From: CAWAHD01 sp963781785
GTDB lineage: Bacteria > Planctomycetota > Planctomycetia > Isosphaerales > Isosphaeraceae
Length of the DNA: 64,000 nt
NCBI GenBank assembly: GCA_963781785.1
Contig: CAWAHD010000005.1
Span: 2,108,001 to 2,172,000 of the forward strand
Direction: 5' to 3'
Below the pieces are notes generated by a model, which saw nothing but the letters and a program-made list of their open reading frames with translations, had not been told where the DNA came from and did no database searches. Positions 25,995-34,446 of the stretch are shown piece after piece; position 1 is the first letter of the stretch, and each line of letters begins with the position of its first letter. The position numbers and the translations under genes were made by a program.

Positions 25995-26270
25995 TCAGTC
26001 CGGCAGCCGCAACACCCGGCCCGATGCCAGGGCAAGCTCCGAGACGACCCAGCGGCCAGCCGAATCGACGTCGGCCTCGACCTCGAATCCCTTTCCCTGG
26101 ATCTGCTCCGGATCGAGCGATTGATCTGCGAGCAAGAGCTCGTAAGGCACCACCAGCACCCGCGGTTGTTCCGGCCGGACGCCCTGGACGCGCAAAACCA
26201 TCTCGATCCGGTCGGTACCCGGAGGGTTCTCTTCCAGTGTCGCCGTCCGCACAATCCCCCGGATCCGCAT
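25995..26270 (-). CDS. Small beta-rich protein of unknown function
   Basis: A 91-residue protein with alternating hydrophobic residues throughout (IEMVLRVQGVRPEQPRVLVVPYELL), typical of a small beta barrel, and no signal peptide. The ATG at 26270 follows GGAG at a good distance. It lies about 240 bases upstream of the SIR2 gene on the same strand. A promoter candidate lies between them, so it is probably not part of that operon. No family is recognised. Confidence 0.65.
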   Translation of the reverse strand: MRIRGIVRTATLEENPPGTDRIEMVLRVQGVRPEQPRVLVVPYELLLADQSLDPEQIQGKGFEVEADVDSAGRWVVSELALASGRVLRLPD

Positions 26271-26492
26271 GACCGGTCTCCGATATCGACGGAAGAACCG
26301 TTCTGGCCGTCAAGGCTATCCAGAAAACACGACCGCCCCCCCTCGACGTGGCGGGTATGGACGTGCACAATGGCATGAGGGTCCGAGGTTTGTCAAGCGA
26401 GCGTGCGTGACCTTGATCCGGACGTCATCGTGCGGTGTCCCGGACCGGCACGACATGGCACGAATCCCCGCACTGGGCGATTGCCTCTTCTG

Positions 26493-27284
26493 ATGCAGCC
26501 TCAAACCAAGATGGTCCGTCTGGCCGAGCCGATCGTGCTGGCTCACGGTCTGTTCGGCTTTACCCGGATCGGGGTCGGCCCGCTGACCTTCACATCGTAT
26601 TTCCGCGGTATCCCCCAGGCTCTCGCCGAAGCGGGAAATCGCGTCCTGGTCACGCGCGTGCCGGCGCTCGGCGGAGTCGAGGAACGGGCCGCCCGCCTGG
26701 GCGAGCAAATCCTTGAGGCTTTTCCCGGCGAGCCGGTCCACTTGATTGGGCACAGCATGGGAGGCCTCGATGCGCGGCGGCTTCTTGCCGATGCCCCGTG
26801 GCGCAAGCGCGTCCTCAGCCTGACGACGGTCGGAACGCCCCACCTGGGATCGGCACTCGCCGACTTCGCGAAGCTCCGGGCCGGCCGCGTATTCCGCCTG
26901 ATGACGGCGCTTGGGGTTGAGCCCAAGGGCTGTCTCGACGTGACCCGCCGCGCCGCCCGCCGCTTTCACCGCCAGCAGCCCGCGCTCGGCGATTTGCCGT
27001 GCTTCTGCGTGGCGGGCAGCCCGGCCGCCGAGACCGTGGGCTGGCCGCTGCGGCGCACGCACGCCGCTCTCTCCGAGCTCGAGGGTCCCAACGACGGCTT
27101 GGTCCCCGTGGAGTCGGCGCTGGCTTTTGGCACTCCGCTGCCCCTCTGGCCCCTTGACCACCTCAAACAGATGAACTGGTTCGCTCCCGAGGAACACACC
27201 CCCGCGCTGCCGTCGCCCATCGAGTTCTACACACGCTTGGTCTCCCATCTCGCGTCGATCGGGTTCGTACGGAGCGCAACATGA
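26493..27284 (+). CDS. Triacylglycerol-lipase-like alpha/beta hydrolase
   Basis: A 263-residue enzyme. It starts PIVLAHGLFGFTRIGVGPLTFTSYF, the oxyanion-hole region of bacterial family I lipases, and holds the nucleophile elbow GHSMGG (Ser in IGHSMGGLDARRL). TTVGTPHLGSALADF is the conserved post-elbow motif. The catalytic Asp is likely in NDGLVPVESA and the His in LDHLKQMNW. No signal peptide is present, so it is probably cytosolic or leaderless. The ATG at 26493 removes an out-of-family N-terminal extension. Its stop overlaps the ATG of the next gene by four bases. Confidence 0.88.
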   Translation: MQPQTKMVRLAEPIVLAHGLFGFTRIGVGPLTFTSYFRGIPQALAEAGNRVLVTRVPALGGVEERAARLGEQILEAFPGEPVHLIGHSMGGLDARRLLADAPWRKRVLSLTTVGTPHLGSALADFAKLRAGRVFRLMTALGVEPKGCLDVTRRAARRFHRQQPALGDLPCFCVAGSPAAETVGWPLRRTHAALSELEGPNDGLVPVESALAFGTPLPLWPLDHLKQMNWFAPEEHTPALPSPIEFYTRLVSHLASIGFVRSAT

Positions 27285-28807
27285 TGCCCGACAATCGCGC
27301 CAGCTCGCGCCGCGAGATCTTGAAGTCGGCAGCAGCCGGCAGTCTGGCAGCCGTTCTGGGTGGCCGGGTTGTATCGGCCCAGGAGCCGGCCCCGGCCGAC
27401 CCCGAGCGGATTCGCCGTGAAAACGAACACCCCGGCACCCGGGATTGGATGACGACCAACGTGCGCATCGATCCCAACACGAAATACCGCAGCCCGTGGA
27501 TCGAGGGCTTCGCCTCGAAAACCAGTGTCCGGCCCGGTCAATCGATCACCCTCCACGTCAGCACAAATCCGTCGTCTCCGTTCCTGATCGAGATCTATCG
27601 ATTGGGATACTACCAGGGCCATGGGGGACGGCTGATGCACAAGATCGGCCCGATCCAGGGAGCCGTTCAGCCCGACCCGCCGGTCGGGCCGAAACGGCTC
27701 CGCGAATGCACCTGGGAGCCGTGCGCCACCCTGACGATCCCGGCCGATTGGACAAGCGGAGTCTACCTGGGCAAGCTGACGGCCGAGCGCGAGCGTCTCC
27801 AGAGCTACGTCGTGTTCGTGGTCCGCGACGACCGCAGGGCCGATTTCCTGTTTCAGGTCTCGGACACGACCTGGAATGCGTACAACCGCTGGCCCAGCCA
27901 GTTCTCACTCTACGACGACGGCAAGAAAGTCTGGTACTGGGGCCCGGGAGTCGAGACCAGCTTCGACCGGCCTTACGGCAAGTATTGCCAGATTCTCGAT
28001 GCACCCCTCTCGGTCGGCTCGGGGGAATTCCTGCTCTGGGAGTTTCCGCTGGCTTACTGGATGGAGCGACACGGGTTCGACCTGACTTATATCTCGAACC
28101 TTGATACCCATTTCGACCTCGCCGGCATGCGCCGGGCCAGGGGATGGCTGTCGGTCGGCCACGACGAGTACTGGTCGCTCACCATGTTCGAGAACATGAT
28201 GAAGATGGTATCGGAGGGCTTGAACCTGGCGTTCTTGTCCGGCAACAGCATCTGCGGCGTGATCGACGTGAGACCCTCCTATGACGGCCGTCCCGGCCGG
28301 AAGATCGAGCGGGTCGGGCGGTACGGCTCGCCTCAGAAAGAAGAGCTTGAGAACGGATTTCCCGAGGAGGCCCTCTTCACCAGGAACGGCCCGAGTGAAG
28401 CGACCCTCATGGGCGCGCGCAGCACCTACCCGGTGACCGGCGGCGGCGACTGGATCTGCAAGAAGCCCGGCCACTGGCTCTTTGCGGGGACCGGAATGAA
28501 GGAAGGAGACGGAATCCCCGGCCTGGTGGGCTGGGAGTGGCATGGCGACCCCGCGCCGATCCCCGGGCTGGAAATCGTGGCCAGCGGCAAGACCCAGAGC
28601 CCGCGTGCCGAAGGGAAATATACCGCCACGATCTATCCGGGGCCCAAAGGAAACTTCGTCTTCAACGCAGCGACAATCTGGTGGGCCGACGGACTGGCGG
28701 CACCGCCGGGGTATGTTCGACCTTCGGTTTATACAACACCCCGGGGGCCGGACGGTCGCGTCCAGCGAATCACGCGCAATCTGCTCGAGCGGATGCGCGG
28801 GGTGTGA
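27281..28807 (+). CDS. Tat-exported N,N-dimethylformamidase beta-subunit-like protein
   Basis: A 508-residue protein with a twin-arginine signal (SSRREILKSAAAGSLAAVLGG, residues 8-28) and a likely cleavage after VSA. The body matches the large-subunit-like family of N,N-dimethylformamidase: KTSVRPGQSITLHVST, YRLGYYQGHGGR, DLTYISNLD, GHDEYWS and WEWHGDPAPIPG. The characterised enzyme hydrolyses dimethylformamide with a separate small subunit. No small subunit is present here, and most family members have unknown substrates, so this need not be a formamidase. The ATG overlaps the lipase stop (ATGA), so the two are coexpressed. Confidence 0.82.
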   Translation: MMPDNRASSRREILKSAAAGSLAAVLGGRVVSAQEPAPADPERIRRENEHPGTRDWMTTNVRIDPNTKYRSPWIEGFASKTSVRPGQSITLHVSTNPSSPFLIEIYRLGYYQGHGGRLMHKIGPIQGAVQPDPPVGPKRLRECTWEPCATLTIPADWTSGVYLGKLTAERERLQSYVVFVVRDDRRADFLFQVSDTTWNAYNRWPSQFSLYDDGKKVWYWGPGVETSFDRPYGKYCQILDAPLSVGSGEFLLWEFPLAYWMERHGFDLTYISNLDTHFDLAGMRRARGWLSVGHDEYWSLTMFENMMKMVSEGLNLAFLSGNSICGVIDVRPSYDGRPGRKIERVGRYGSPQKEELENGFPEEALFTRNGPSEATLMGARSTYPVTGGGDWICKKPGHWLFAGTGMKEGDGIPGLVGWEWHGDPAPIPGLEIVASGKTQSPRAEGKYTATIYPGPKGNFVFNAATIWWADGLAAPPGYVRPSVYTTPRGPDGRVQRITRNLLERMRGV

Positions 28808-28866
28808 TTGCGGCGAAGTGTAAAATCAAGGTCACCGTCGCTTCCGGCGGGCAACCCACCCCCTGA

Positions 28867-29076
28867 CCCTCGCCCCGCGGGGAGAGGGTGGCCGAAGGCC
28901 GGGTGAGGGGGCGGCCCCATCGCTGCGGACGGATGGGCTGTTATTCCCTCGCCCCCCGGGGAGAGGGTGGCCGAAGGCCGGGTGAGGGGGCGGCCCCTCC
29001 GCTGCGGACGGATCGGCTGTTCTTCCCTCGCCCCCGCGGGGAGAGGGTGGCCGAAGGCCGGGTGAGGGGGCGGCCC
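28867..29076. repeat. 79-bp tandem repeat, nearly three copies
   Basis: CCCTCGCCCC begins at 28867, 28946 and 29025, an exact 79-base spacing. Each unit contains GAGAGGGTGGCCGAAGGCCG followed by GGTGAGGGGGCGGCCC and, in the first two, a CTGCGGACGGAT spacer. The GGCCGAAGGCC core is a palindrome. The text resembles a GC-rich interspersed repeat common in many high-GC genomes. It fills the gap between the formamidase-like and DUF488 genes. Confidence 0.9.
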
Positions 29077-29116
29077 GCCGGCCTGTGCCATTGATCGATC
29101 CTCGAGGATAAAGCAA

Positions 29117-29537
29117 ATGCCGTTTTATACGATTGGCTACGGCGGACGGGCGCCGGCCGAGTTCACGAGCCTGCTGGTCCAGCACGGCGTTCGATCAATC
29201 GCCGACGTGCGGATCCACCCCGACCGCGCGAGCATGGGCAGCTATGTCAAGGCTCGGACGCCCGACAAGGGGATCGAGAAGCTGCTCGCCGACCAGGGTA
29301 TCGCGTATCGCTCGATCCTTGAGCTCGGCAACATGTTCCGCGATCTCGACGACTGGCACCGACCCTACCGCGCCTTGTTTCGAACGCGCGGGCGACCTGC
29401 TGGTCGCGCGCCTGGGCGAGCTGCCGGAGCCCATCTGCCTCATGTGCGCCGAGAAGCGCGTGTCGGACTGCCACCGACTGGTGATCGCCGAATTCCTGGT
29501 GAAAACACAAGGCTTGACTGTTGAGCATATTGAGTGA
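29117..29537 (+). pseudogene. DUF488 protein, split by a one-base frameshift
   Basis: The first frame (29117 to about 29378) reads YTIGYGGRAPAEF, IADVRIHPDRASMG and LGNMFRDLDDWHRPYRALF, the N-terminal part of DUF488. The rest of the family pattern, ERAGDLLVARLGELPEPICLMCAEKRVSDCHR, continues in the next frame to the TGA at 29535-29537. Removing one T from TTT at 29378-29380 restores a single protein of about 139 residues. The cysteines of LMCAEK and DCHR are conserved in the family. Either a sequencing error or a recent mutation is possible. The function of DUF488 is unknown. Confidence 0.8.
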
Positions 29538-29577
29538 TGCGCGTTCGGGATTGCCGCGCCGCGGCCGGCCGTTTCCC

Positions 29578-30903
29578 TTACTTTGCGATGTCTCTTTTCC
29601 TGCCTTCATCTTCGCCGATCGCGACGATCGCATGCCGGCCTTCCCTCGTGCGGTTCCGCCGGACCGCCAGGACGATTCTCCGGCCGTCACTCACCGGCGA
29701 GCTGGTGATCTCCGAACCCTTCACCGGCTGGATCCGCCACTTCAATTGTCCGGTATCGATCTTCAGGCAGTAGAGATGACCATCAAACGAGCCGAAGTAA
29801 ACTGCGTCCTCCGTGCACAGAGGCGACGAGTAGATGGCGGTGTTCGCACCGTCGGAAATCGGCGTTTGATAACTCCAGACCTCCTTGCCGGTCGCGCTGC
29901 TGACCCGGTAGAAACGACCGTCGCACGAGCCGGCGAAGACCGATCCATCTCGATAGCCGACACCTGCCGCGATTTGTGCTTTCGCGGCGAAGGTCCAGAT
30001 GAGCGTTTTCCTTCTCTTGTCGAGGCAATAGAGGTTCTTGTCCCGACTCCCGAAGAACACCCTGTCTTCGGCCACCGTCGGTTCTCCCCAGATCCAGCCC
30101 TTCGCATCGAAAGACCAACGGCGGCGACCCGCCTTGAAATCGATGACGGCGATCCGGGATTGGTCGAAGATTGCCTGGTAGATCGCCGTCCCGTCGCTGG
30201 CGGCACCCCGTGGCCGAGCGGCTTCCTCCGGCAGCTTCGGCTGGAGCCCGCCCAACCCTGGGGGCGACGGAGCCGCTCCCGCCGCGATGTCGTGCTGCCA
30301 GATCAGCTTGCCGTCGAAGTCAACCGCAGACACGTTCCCTCTCGTGTCGGCGACGATGATCCGGTCGTTGACGATCAAGGGTGACGACTCGGTCGCGTTG
30401 TCCACATCCTTGCAGTACCAGCGGAGCTTGCCGTCATCTTGAGAAACCGCCTTGAGGCCGTTTCTCGAAGTGAAATAGATCGTCCCGCCTCGTTTGGCGG
30501 GGGCTTCGAAGATCTGGTCGCGATTGGCGAATTGCCAGAGGATGGAACCATCGGTCGCCTTGATGGCGTGAAGATTTCCTCGCAGATCACCGACGTAGAT
30601 CACGCCGTCGGCGCAGAGCGGCTCGCCTGGAAAACCCGGGAGGTCGGTCGTCCACTCGACCACCGGGTGCTCCGGGAGGTGGGTCCCCGACATCGACCCG
30701 GTCCGCTCAGGTCCACCGCGCGAGAGAAAAACCGCGAGGTGCCCGTCGGCCGATCGGGCTGTCTGGGGTGGCGAGCCAGCCGGCGCTGACTGTGCTGCTT
30801 GCGGGTCCTCGGCCGCCAGCAGCCCGCATCGAAACCAGGGGCCGCACCAGACACCAGCGGCCACCATCCCCAGGAGGAGCGCTGTCACCGCTCGCATCGA
30901 CAT
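29578..30903 (-). CDS. Exported PQQ-type beta-propeller protein
   Basis: A 441-residue protein with a signal peptide (MRAVTALLLGMVAAGVW). It carries about seven repeats of the PQQ/BamB-like kind, such as VIYVGDLRGNLHAIKATDGSILWQF, TIYFTSRNGLKAVSQDDGKLRWY and VFFGSRDKNLYCLDKRRKTLIWTF. Proteins like this form an eight-blade propeller and act as extracytoplasmic binding scaffolds; a quinone cofactor is not implied. The ATG at 30903 is preferred because GAGGA lies seven bases before it. Transcribed alone, convergent with DUF488. Confidence 0.85.
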   Translation of the reverse strand: MSMRAVTALLLGMVAAGVWCGPWFRCGLLAAEDPQAAQSAPAGSPPQTARSADGHLAVFLSRGGPERTGSMSGTHLPEHPVVEWTTDLPGFPGEPLCADGVIYVGDLRGNLHAIKATDGSILWQFANRDQIFEAPAKRGGTIYFTSRNGLKAVSQDDGKLRWYCKDVDNATESSPLIVNDRIIVADTRGNVSAVDFDGKLIWQHDIAAGAAPSPPGLGGLQPKLPEEAARPRGAASDGTAIYQAIFDQSRIAVIDFKAGRRRWSFDAKGWIWGEPTVAEDRVFFGSRDKNLYCLDKRRKTLIWTFAAKAQIAAGVGYRDGSVFAGSCDGRFYRVSSATGKEVWSYQTPISDGANTAIYSSPLCTEDAVYFGSFDGHLYCLKIDTGQLKWRIQPVKGSEITSSPVSDGRRIVLAVRRNRTREGRHAIVAIGEDEGRKRDIAK

Positions 30904-31117
30904 GATCATATCCTCATTTGTGCGGCACCCGTTCCGCATCCCCCAATCGTCTCGCGCCGGCCTGTCGGCGCCAACCGTGGAGATCATGAATGCAAGGTAA
31001 TCGTCAGAATGCACGACTTACCGATTGAGTCCACGGACGGGGTTGGCTTATACTTCCCCTGACAATGAATTTCAAGTCACGGCAAGATGCCTCTCCAGGC
31101 GAGTTCCACCAGTCGAG

Positions 31118-31348
31118 ATGCGATCCCGACACATATTTCTCGTGTTGCTGACACTTTCGGGACTGAGCGTGTCGCGGCCGGCAGTCGCGGATGATCGACC
31201 ACGGCGGGCGTTGGTCCTCGCCTCGTTCGGATGCGACGGTACACCGTTGGGCGCATCCGTCCTCGCCTTACGTTCTAACCATGAAGATCCTACGTCGAAG
31301 CCCGTTCGAGCCGCCCGGCTCCGACGCTGCCAGACGCCACCCCTTTAA
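31118..31348 (+). CDS. Short signal-peptide ORF, possibly a truncated secreted protein
   Basis: A 76-residue frame whose first 25 residues (SRHIFLVLLTLSGLSVSRPAVA) make a textbook signal peptide. The remaining 50 have poor, Arg-rich composition, as expected if a secreted protein had lost its body. It lies 70 bases before the sulfatase gene. It could be a short real peptide or a relic. Confidence 0.3.
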   Translation: MRSRHIFLVLLTLSGLSVSRPAVADDRPRRALVLASFGCDGTPLGASVLALRSNHEDPTSKPVRAARLRRCQTPPL

Positions 31349-31420
31349 TTGCCATCGTCGACGACGACCCATCGAAGGAGCTCACTCCCAGACCCTGAAC
31401 GATTAGCACGGGGAGAAGTC

Positions 31421-32902
31421 ATGCGATCCATTCGAATTCGACACATCCTTGCCGCCCTGAGTGGCCTGCTGCTTTGTGCCGCGGGCGCCGACGCGGCGGA
31501 CAAGCCCAACATCGTCTTCATCATGGCCGACGACCTCGGCAATGCCGACCTGGGCTACCGCGGCGGAGAAATCAGAACGCCCAATATCGACCGGCTCGCG
31601 ACCACCGGCGTGCGCTGCGAGTCTTTTTACGGCATGCCCGTATGCACCCCTTCGCGCGCTGCTCTGATGACGGGCCGCTATCCGATCCGGCACGGCCTTC
31701 AGACGCTCGTGATCTTTCCGAGCCACGGATACGGTTTGCCGACCGACGAGCGCACGCTGCCGCAAGCCTTGAAGGACGCGGGCTACCAGACCTACATGGT
31801 CGGCAAGTGGCATCTCGGCCATGCGGACCGGAAGTACTGGCCGCAGAACCGCGGCTTCGATCACTTCTATGGCAATCTGGTCGGCGAGGTGGATTACTTC
31901 ACCAAGGAGCGCGGGGGTCTGATCGACTGGCAGCGCAACGGCGAGTTTCTCAAGGAGGAGGAGTACTTCACGACCTTGATCGGCAACGAAGCCGTCAAGC
32001 TGATCGAAGCCCAGGACCCCGCCAAGCCGTTCTTCCTCTACTTCGCGTCGCTGGCCCCCCATGCGCCTTACCAGGCGCCGAAGAAATACATCGACCGGCA
32101 TGCGTCATTTCCGGATGAGAAGCGCCGTGCCTACGCCGGCATGATCACGGCGCTCGATGATCGGGTGGGCCGCGTGGTGACCGCTCTCGAGCAGAAGGGA
32201 CTGCGCGACAACACGATCATCCTGTTCGCCAGTGACAACGGCGGCGCGACGAGCGCTCTCTTTGCCACAGGCGCCCGGTCCGAGGAAGATCGCAAGGCAA
32301 GCGGCGGCGTGGGCCTGGGCGAGAAGCCGCCGGCCTCCAACGGCCGCTTCCGCGCGGGCAAGGGCTCGCTCTACGAGGGTGGCGTCCGCGTCCCTGCTTT
32401 CGTGAACTGGCCGGGCCACCTCAAGCCCGCTGTCGTCGATGCGCCCGTTGCGATGGTCGACGTGATGCCCACGTTGCTCGCGCTGGCGGGAGGCAAGGGA
32501 AGTGCGGACCACCCGTTCGACGGCAAGGACATCTGGCCCACGCTCTCTTCTGGCGCACCTTCACCCCATGACGAGATCCTCATCAACGTCGAGGCGATCC
32601 GCGGCGCGATTCGCAAGGGAGACTGGAAGCTGGTGAGACTGGCCACGTTCCCGGGCAAGACCGAGCTCTTTAACCTCGCCAACGACCCGGAGGAGAAGAC
32701 GAACGTTGCCGACCAGCATCCCGAGATGGTCAGCGAGCTGAACGCACGACTGGTCACTTATGCCCGCGAAATGAAGCCGAGCGAATGGATCAAGGCGCAA
32801 CCGAGCTTCCTCGGCGCCCAGAGCCGCACGCTGTTCGACCCCGACTTCAACATCGAAGACGGCGGCCTGCCGCACGAAAAGCCGCGGCTGCCTGGTCACT
32901 AA
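31421..32902 (+). CDS. Secreted type I sulfatase
   Basis: A 493-residue arylsulfatase-like enzyme with a signal peptide ending about ADA (residues 1-25). Metal-site IVFIMADDLGNADLGY follows. Cys75 in the CTPSRAALMTGRYP signature is the residue converted to formylglycine in active sulfatases. Further motifs are VGKWHLGH, FASDNGG and the C-terminal ELFNLANDPEEKTN. It should hydrolyse sulfate esters outside the cytoplasm, probably on algal or other polysaccharides, and needs a formylglycine-generating enzyme encoded elsewhere. The ATG at 31421 follows GGGGAGAAGTC. Confidence 0.93.
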   Translation: MRSIRIRHILAALSGLLLCAAGADAADKPNIVFIMADDLGNADLGYRGGEIRTPNIDRLATTGVRCESFYGMPVCTPSRAALMTGRYPIRHGLQTLVIFPSHGYGLPTDERTLPQALKDAGYQTYMVGKWHLGHADRKYWPQNRGFDHFYGNLVGEVDYFTKERGGLIDWQRNGEFLKEEEYFTTLIGNEAVKLIEAQDPAKPFFLYFASLAPHAPYQAPKKYIDRHASFPDEKRRAYAGMITALDDRVGRVVTALEQKGLRDNTIILFASDNGGATSALFATGARSEEDRKASGGVGLGEKPPASNGRFRAGKGSLYEGGVRVPAFVNWPGHLKPAVVDAPVAMVDVMPTLLALAGGKGSADHPFDGKDIWPTLSSGAPSPHDEILINVEAIRGAIRKGDWKLVRLATFPGKTELFNLANDPEEKTNVADQHPEMVSELNARLVTYAREMKPSEWIKAQPSFLGAQSRTLFDPDFNIEDGGLPHEKPRLPGH

Positions 32903-32940
32903 TACGGCAAGATTGAGAAAGTCAACGCGGAGCTCAAGTA

Positions 32941-33630
32941 ATGAAGAAATCGTCGACCAAAGGGCGCAGTTCGGCCGCCGCCCTTGGGGCCGAGCCTCCC
33001 GACGCGCCAGCCGACCCCGGGCCAATCGACGCCGCCCTTGCGCTGGCCCGGCTGAAGGAAGGTAACATCCGCTTTGTCTCGGGCCGTTTGCGCCACGCCC
33101 ACCAGGCGGCGGCCTGGCGCAAGCACCTGGAGGCGTCTCAGCAGCCGTTTGCGACGATTCTTGCCTGCTCGGACTCCCGCGTGCCCCCCGAGCTTGTGTT
33201 CGACCAAGGGTTTGGCGACCTCTTCGTGATCCGCGTGGCCGGGAACGTCGTCGCACCGGACGTGCTCGGGAGCCTCCAGTACGCGACCTGCCATCTGCAT
33301 GCGCCTCTCGTGGTCGTGATGGGGCACGAATGCTGCGGCGCCGTCACGGCGGCCGTCGAGGCGCTCGACGGACATGGCAAGGAGCCTCGGTTCATCGCCG
33401 CCCTCGTGGCCGCAATCGAGCCTGGGCTCAAGGGCCTGCGCGCCGACCTCAAGGGCGCCGACCGCGTGCACGCGGCTGTCGAGGCCAACGTGCGCTGGTC
33501 CATGCTTCAGCTCGCGGCACTCGCGCAGGGCCAACTGGCCTTTCAGAGGAAAGGGTCGGTGCTGGTCGGGGCGGTTTACGACATCGCCACCGGGACGGTC
33601 CGCTTCCTGTGCTCAGCGCCCGTCCCGTGA
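32941..33630 (+). CDS. Beta-class carbonic anhydrase
   Basis: A 229-residue enzyme for reversible CO2 hydration. Zinc ligands are Cys76 and Asp78 with Arg80 in ACSDSRVPPE, and His129 and Cys132 in GHECCGAV. The N-terminal LARLKEGNIRFVSGRL is the usual dimerisation arm. There is no signal peptide, so it acts in the cytoplasm. Its start is 38 bases after the sulfatase stop, so readthrough is possible, but the functions are unrelated. Confidence 0.93.
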   Translation: MKKSSTKGRSSAAALGAEPPDAPADPGPIDAALALARLKEGNIRFVSGRLRHAHQAAAWRKHLEASQQPFATILACSDSRVPPELVFDQGFGDLFVIRVAGNVVAPDVLGSLQYATCHLHAPLVVVMGHECCGAVTAAVEALDGHGKEPRFIAALVAAIEPGLKGLRADLKGADRVHAAVEANVRWSMLQLAALAQGQLAFQRKGSVLVGAVYDIATGTVRFLCSAPVP

Positions 33631-33726
33631 AATCGCCGTCGCCTCGTAGTCGCCCTGGCGCTGGTCGGTCAACAGACATGCGTCGAATTCCTGGTTTCCC
33701 TTTTCTAAAGATGGGGAGAGCAAACA

Positions 33727-34446
33727 ATGATGAGTACGTATAAGATTGTCTTGATCGCACTTGCGGGACTGGTCGCCCTTGGCCAGCAGGCGGCGACCTC
33801 GCAGGAACGGATGCCGCCGGCCCCGTCCAAGCAACTCCCGCCTTCGAGCGTATCACTCGCGGGAAGCTTGCCGGCGTCCGCTCCGGCTGACGACCAGATC
33901 GCAAGGGCTTCCCAGCGTGCCGGCGGCGACGCCCCTGCCGCGGCAAAACCGCTCCACGAGCTGGCCTGGATGGTCGGCGACTGGATCGATGACGATGAGA
34001 CCGCGACCATCGAATCGTCCGTGAAATGGTCCAAGAACGACGCGTTCTTGATTCGCTCGTTCCGGGTCGCGAACTTGCTGGGAGAGCCTCTTGCGGGAAT
34101 GCAGATCATCGCCTGGGACCCGGCCGAGAAACGGATCCGCTCCTGGACGTACGACTCGCGCGGCGGCTTCGGCGAAGAGTCCTGGAGCCGCTCCGCCGAC
34201 CAATGGTCGATCCGTACAAAGTTCACCCTCCCGGACGGGGGCCGGGCCTCCGCAGTCCACGTGATGACCCGTGACAGCAATGATGCCTTCCGCTGGAAGT
34301 CGGTGAATCGCGTGATCGACGGTTCGCTCCAGCCCGACATCGACGAGGTCACCGTCGTGCGCAAGTCAGCCGAACCCGCCCAGACCGCGCCCGATGCCGC
34401 CACGCCTCAAACTTCGAGCACCAAACTGGGAGAGAACCAGCCATGA
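33727..34446 (+). CDS. Secreted protein with a DUF1579/NTF2-associated-like beta domain
   Basis: A 239-residue exported protein (signal peptide about residues 1-23). After a Pro/Ala linker, residues 78-205 form a beta-rich domain beginning LAWMVGDWIDDDETATIESSVKWSKNDAFLIRSF, then MQIIAWDPAEKRIRSWTYDSRGGFGEESWSR. This pattern resembles the small beta barrel that accompanies SnoaL-like domains in planctomycetes. No catalytic residues are evident. GGGGAGAG precedes the ATG. Its stop overlaps the ATG of the next gene (ATGA at 34443-34446), so the two proteins likely act together. Confidence 0.65.
   Translation: MMSTYKIVLIALAGLVALGQQAATSQERMPPAPSKQLPPSSVSLAGSLPASAPADDQIARASQRAGGDAPAAAKPLHELAWMVGDWIDDDETATIESSVKWSKNDAFLIRSFRVANLLGEPLAGMQIIAWDPAEKRIRSWTYDSRGGFGEESWSRSADQWSIRTKFTLPDGGRASAVHVMTRDSNDAFRWKSVNRVIDGSLQPDIDEVTVVRKSAEPAQTAPDAATPQTSSTKLGENQP

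Noticed and set aside
27281..28807. Dimethylformamide degradation operon
   Set aside because: The small subunit gene is missing and the partner is a lipase-like gene; only family-level similarity is supported.
28867..29076. 79-bp repeat considered as CRISPR
   Set aside because: Units are identical along most of their length, including the would-be spacer, and there are only three.
29117..29537. Programmed frameshift in the DUF488 gene
   Set aside because: No slippery heptamer or downstream structure is visible, and many other genes in the window show the same kind of one-base break.
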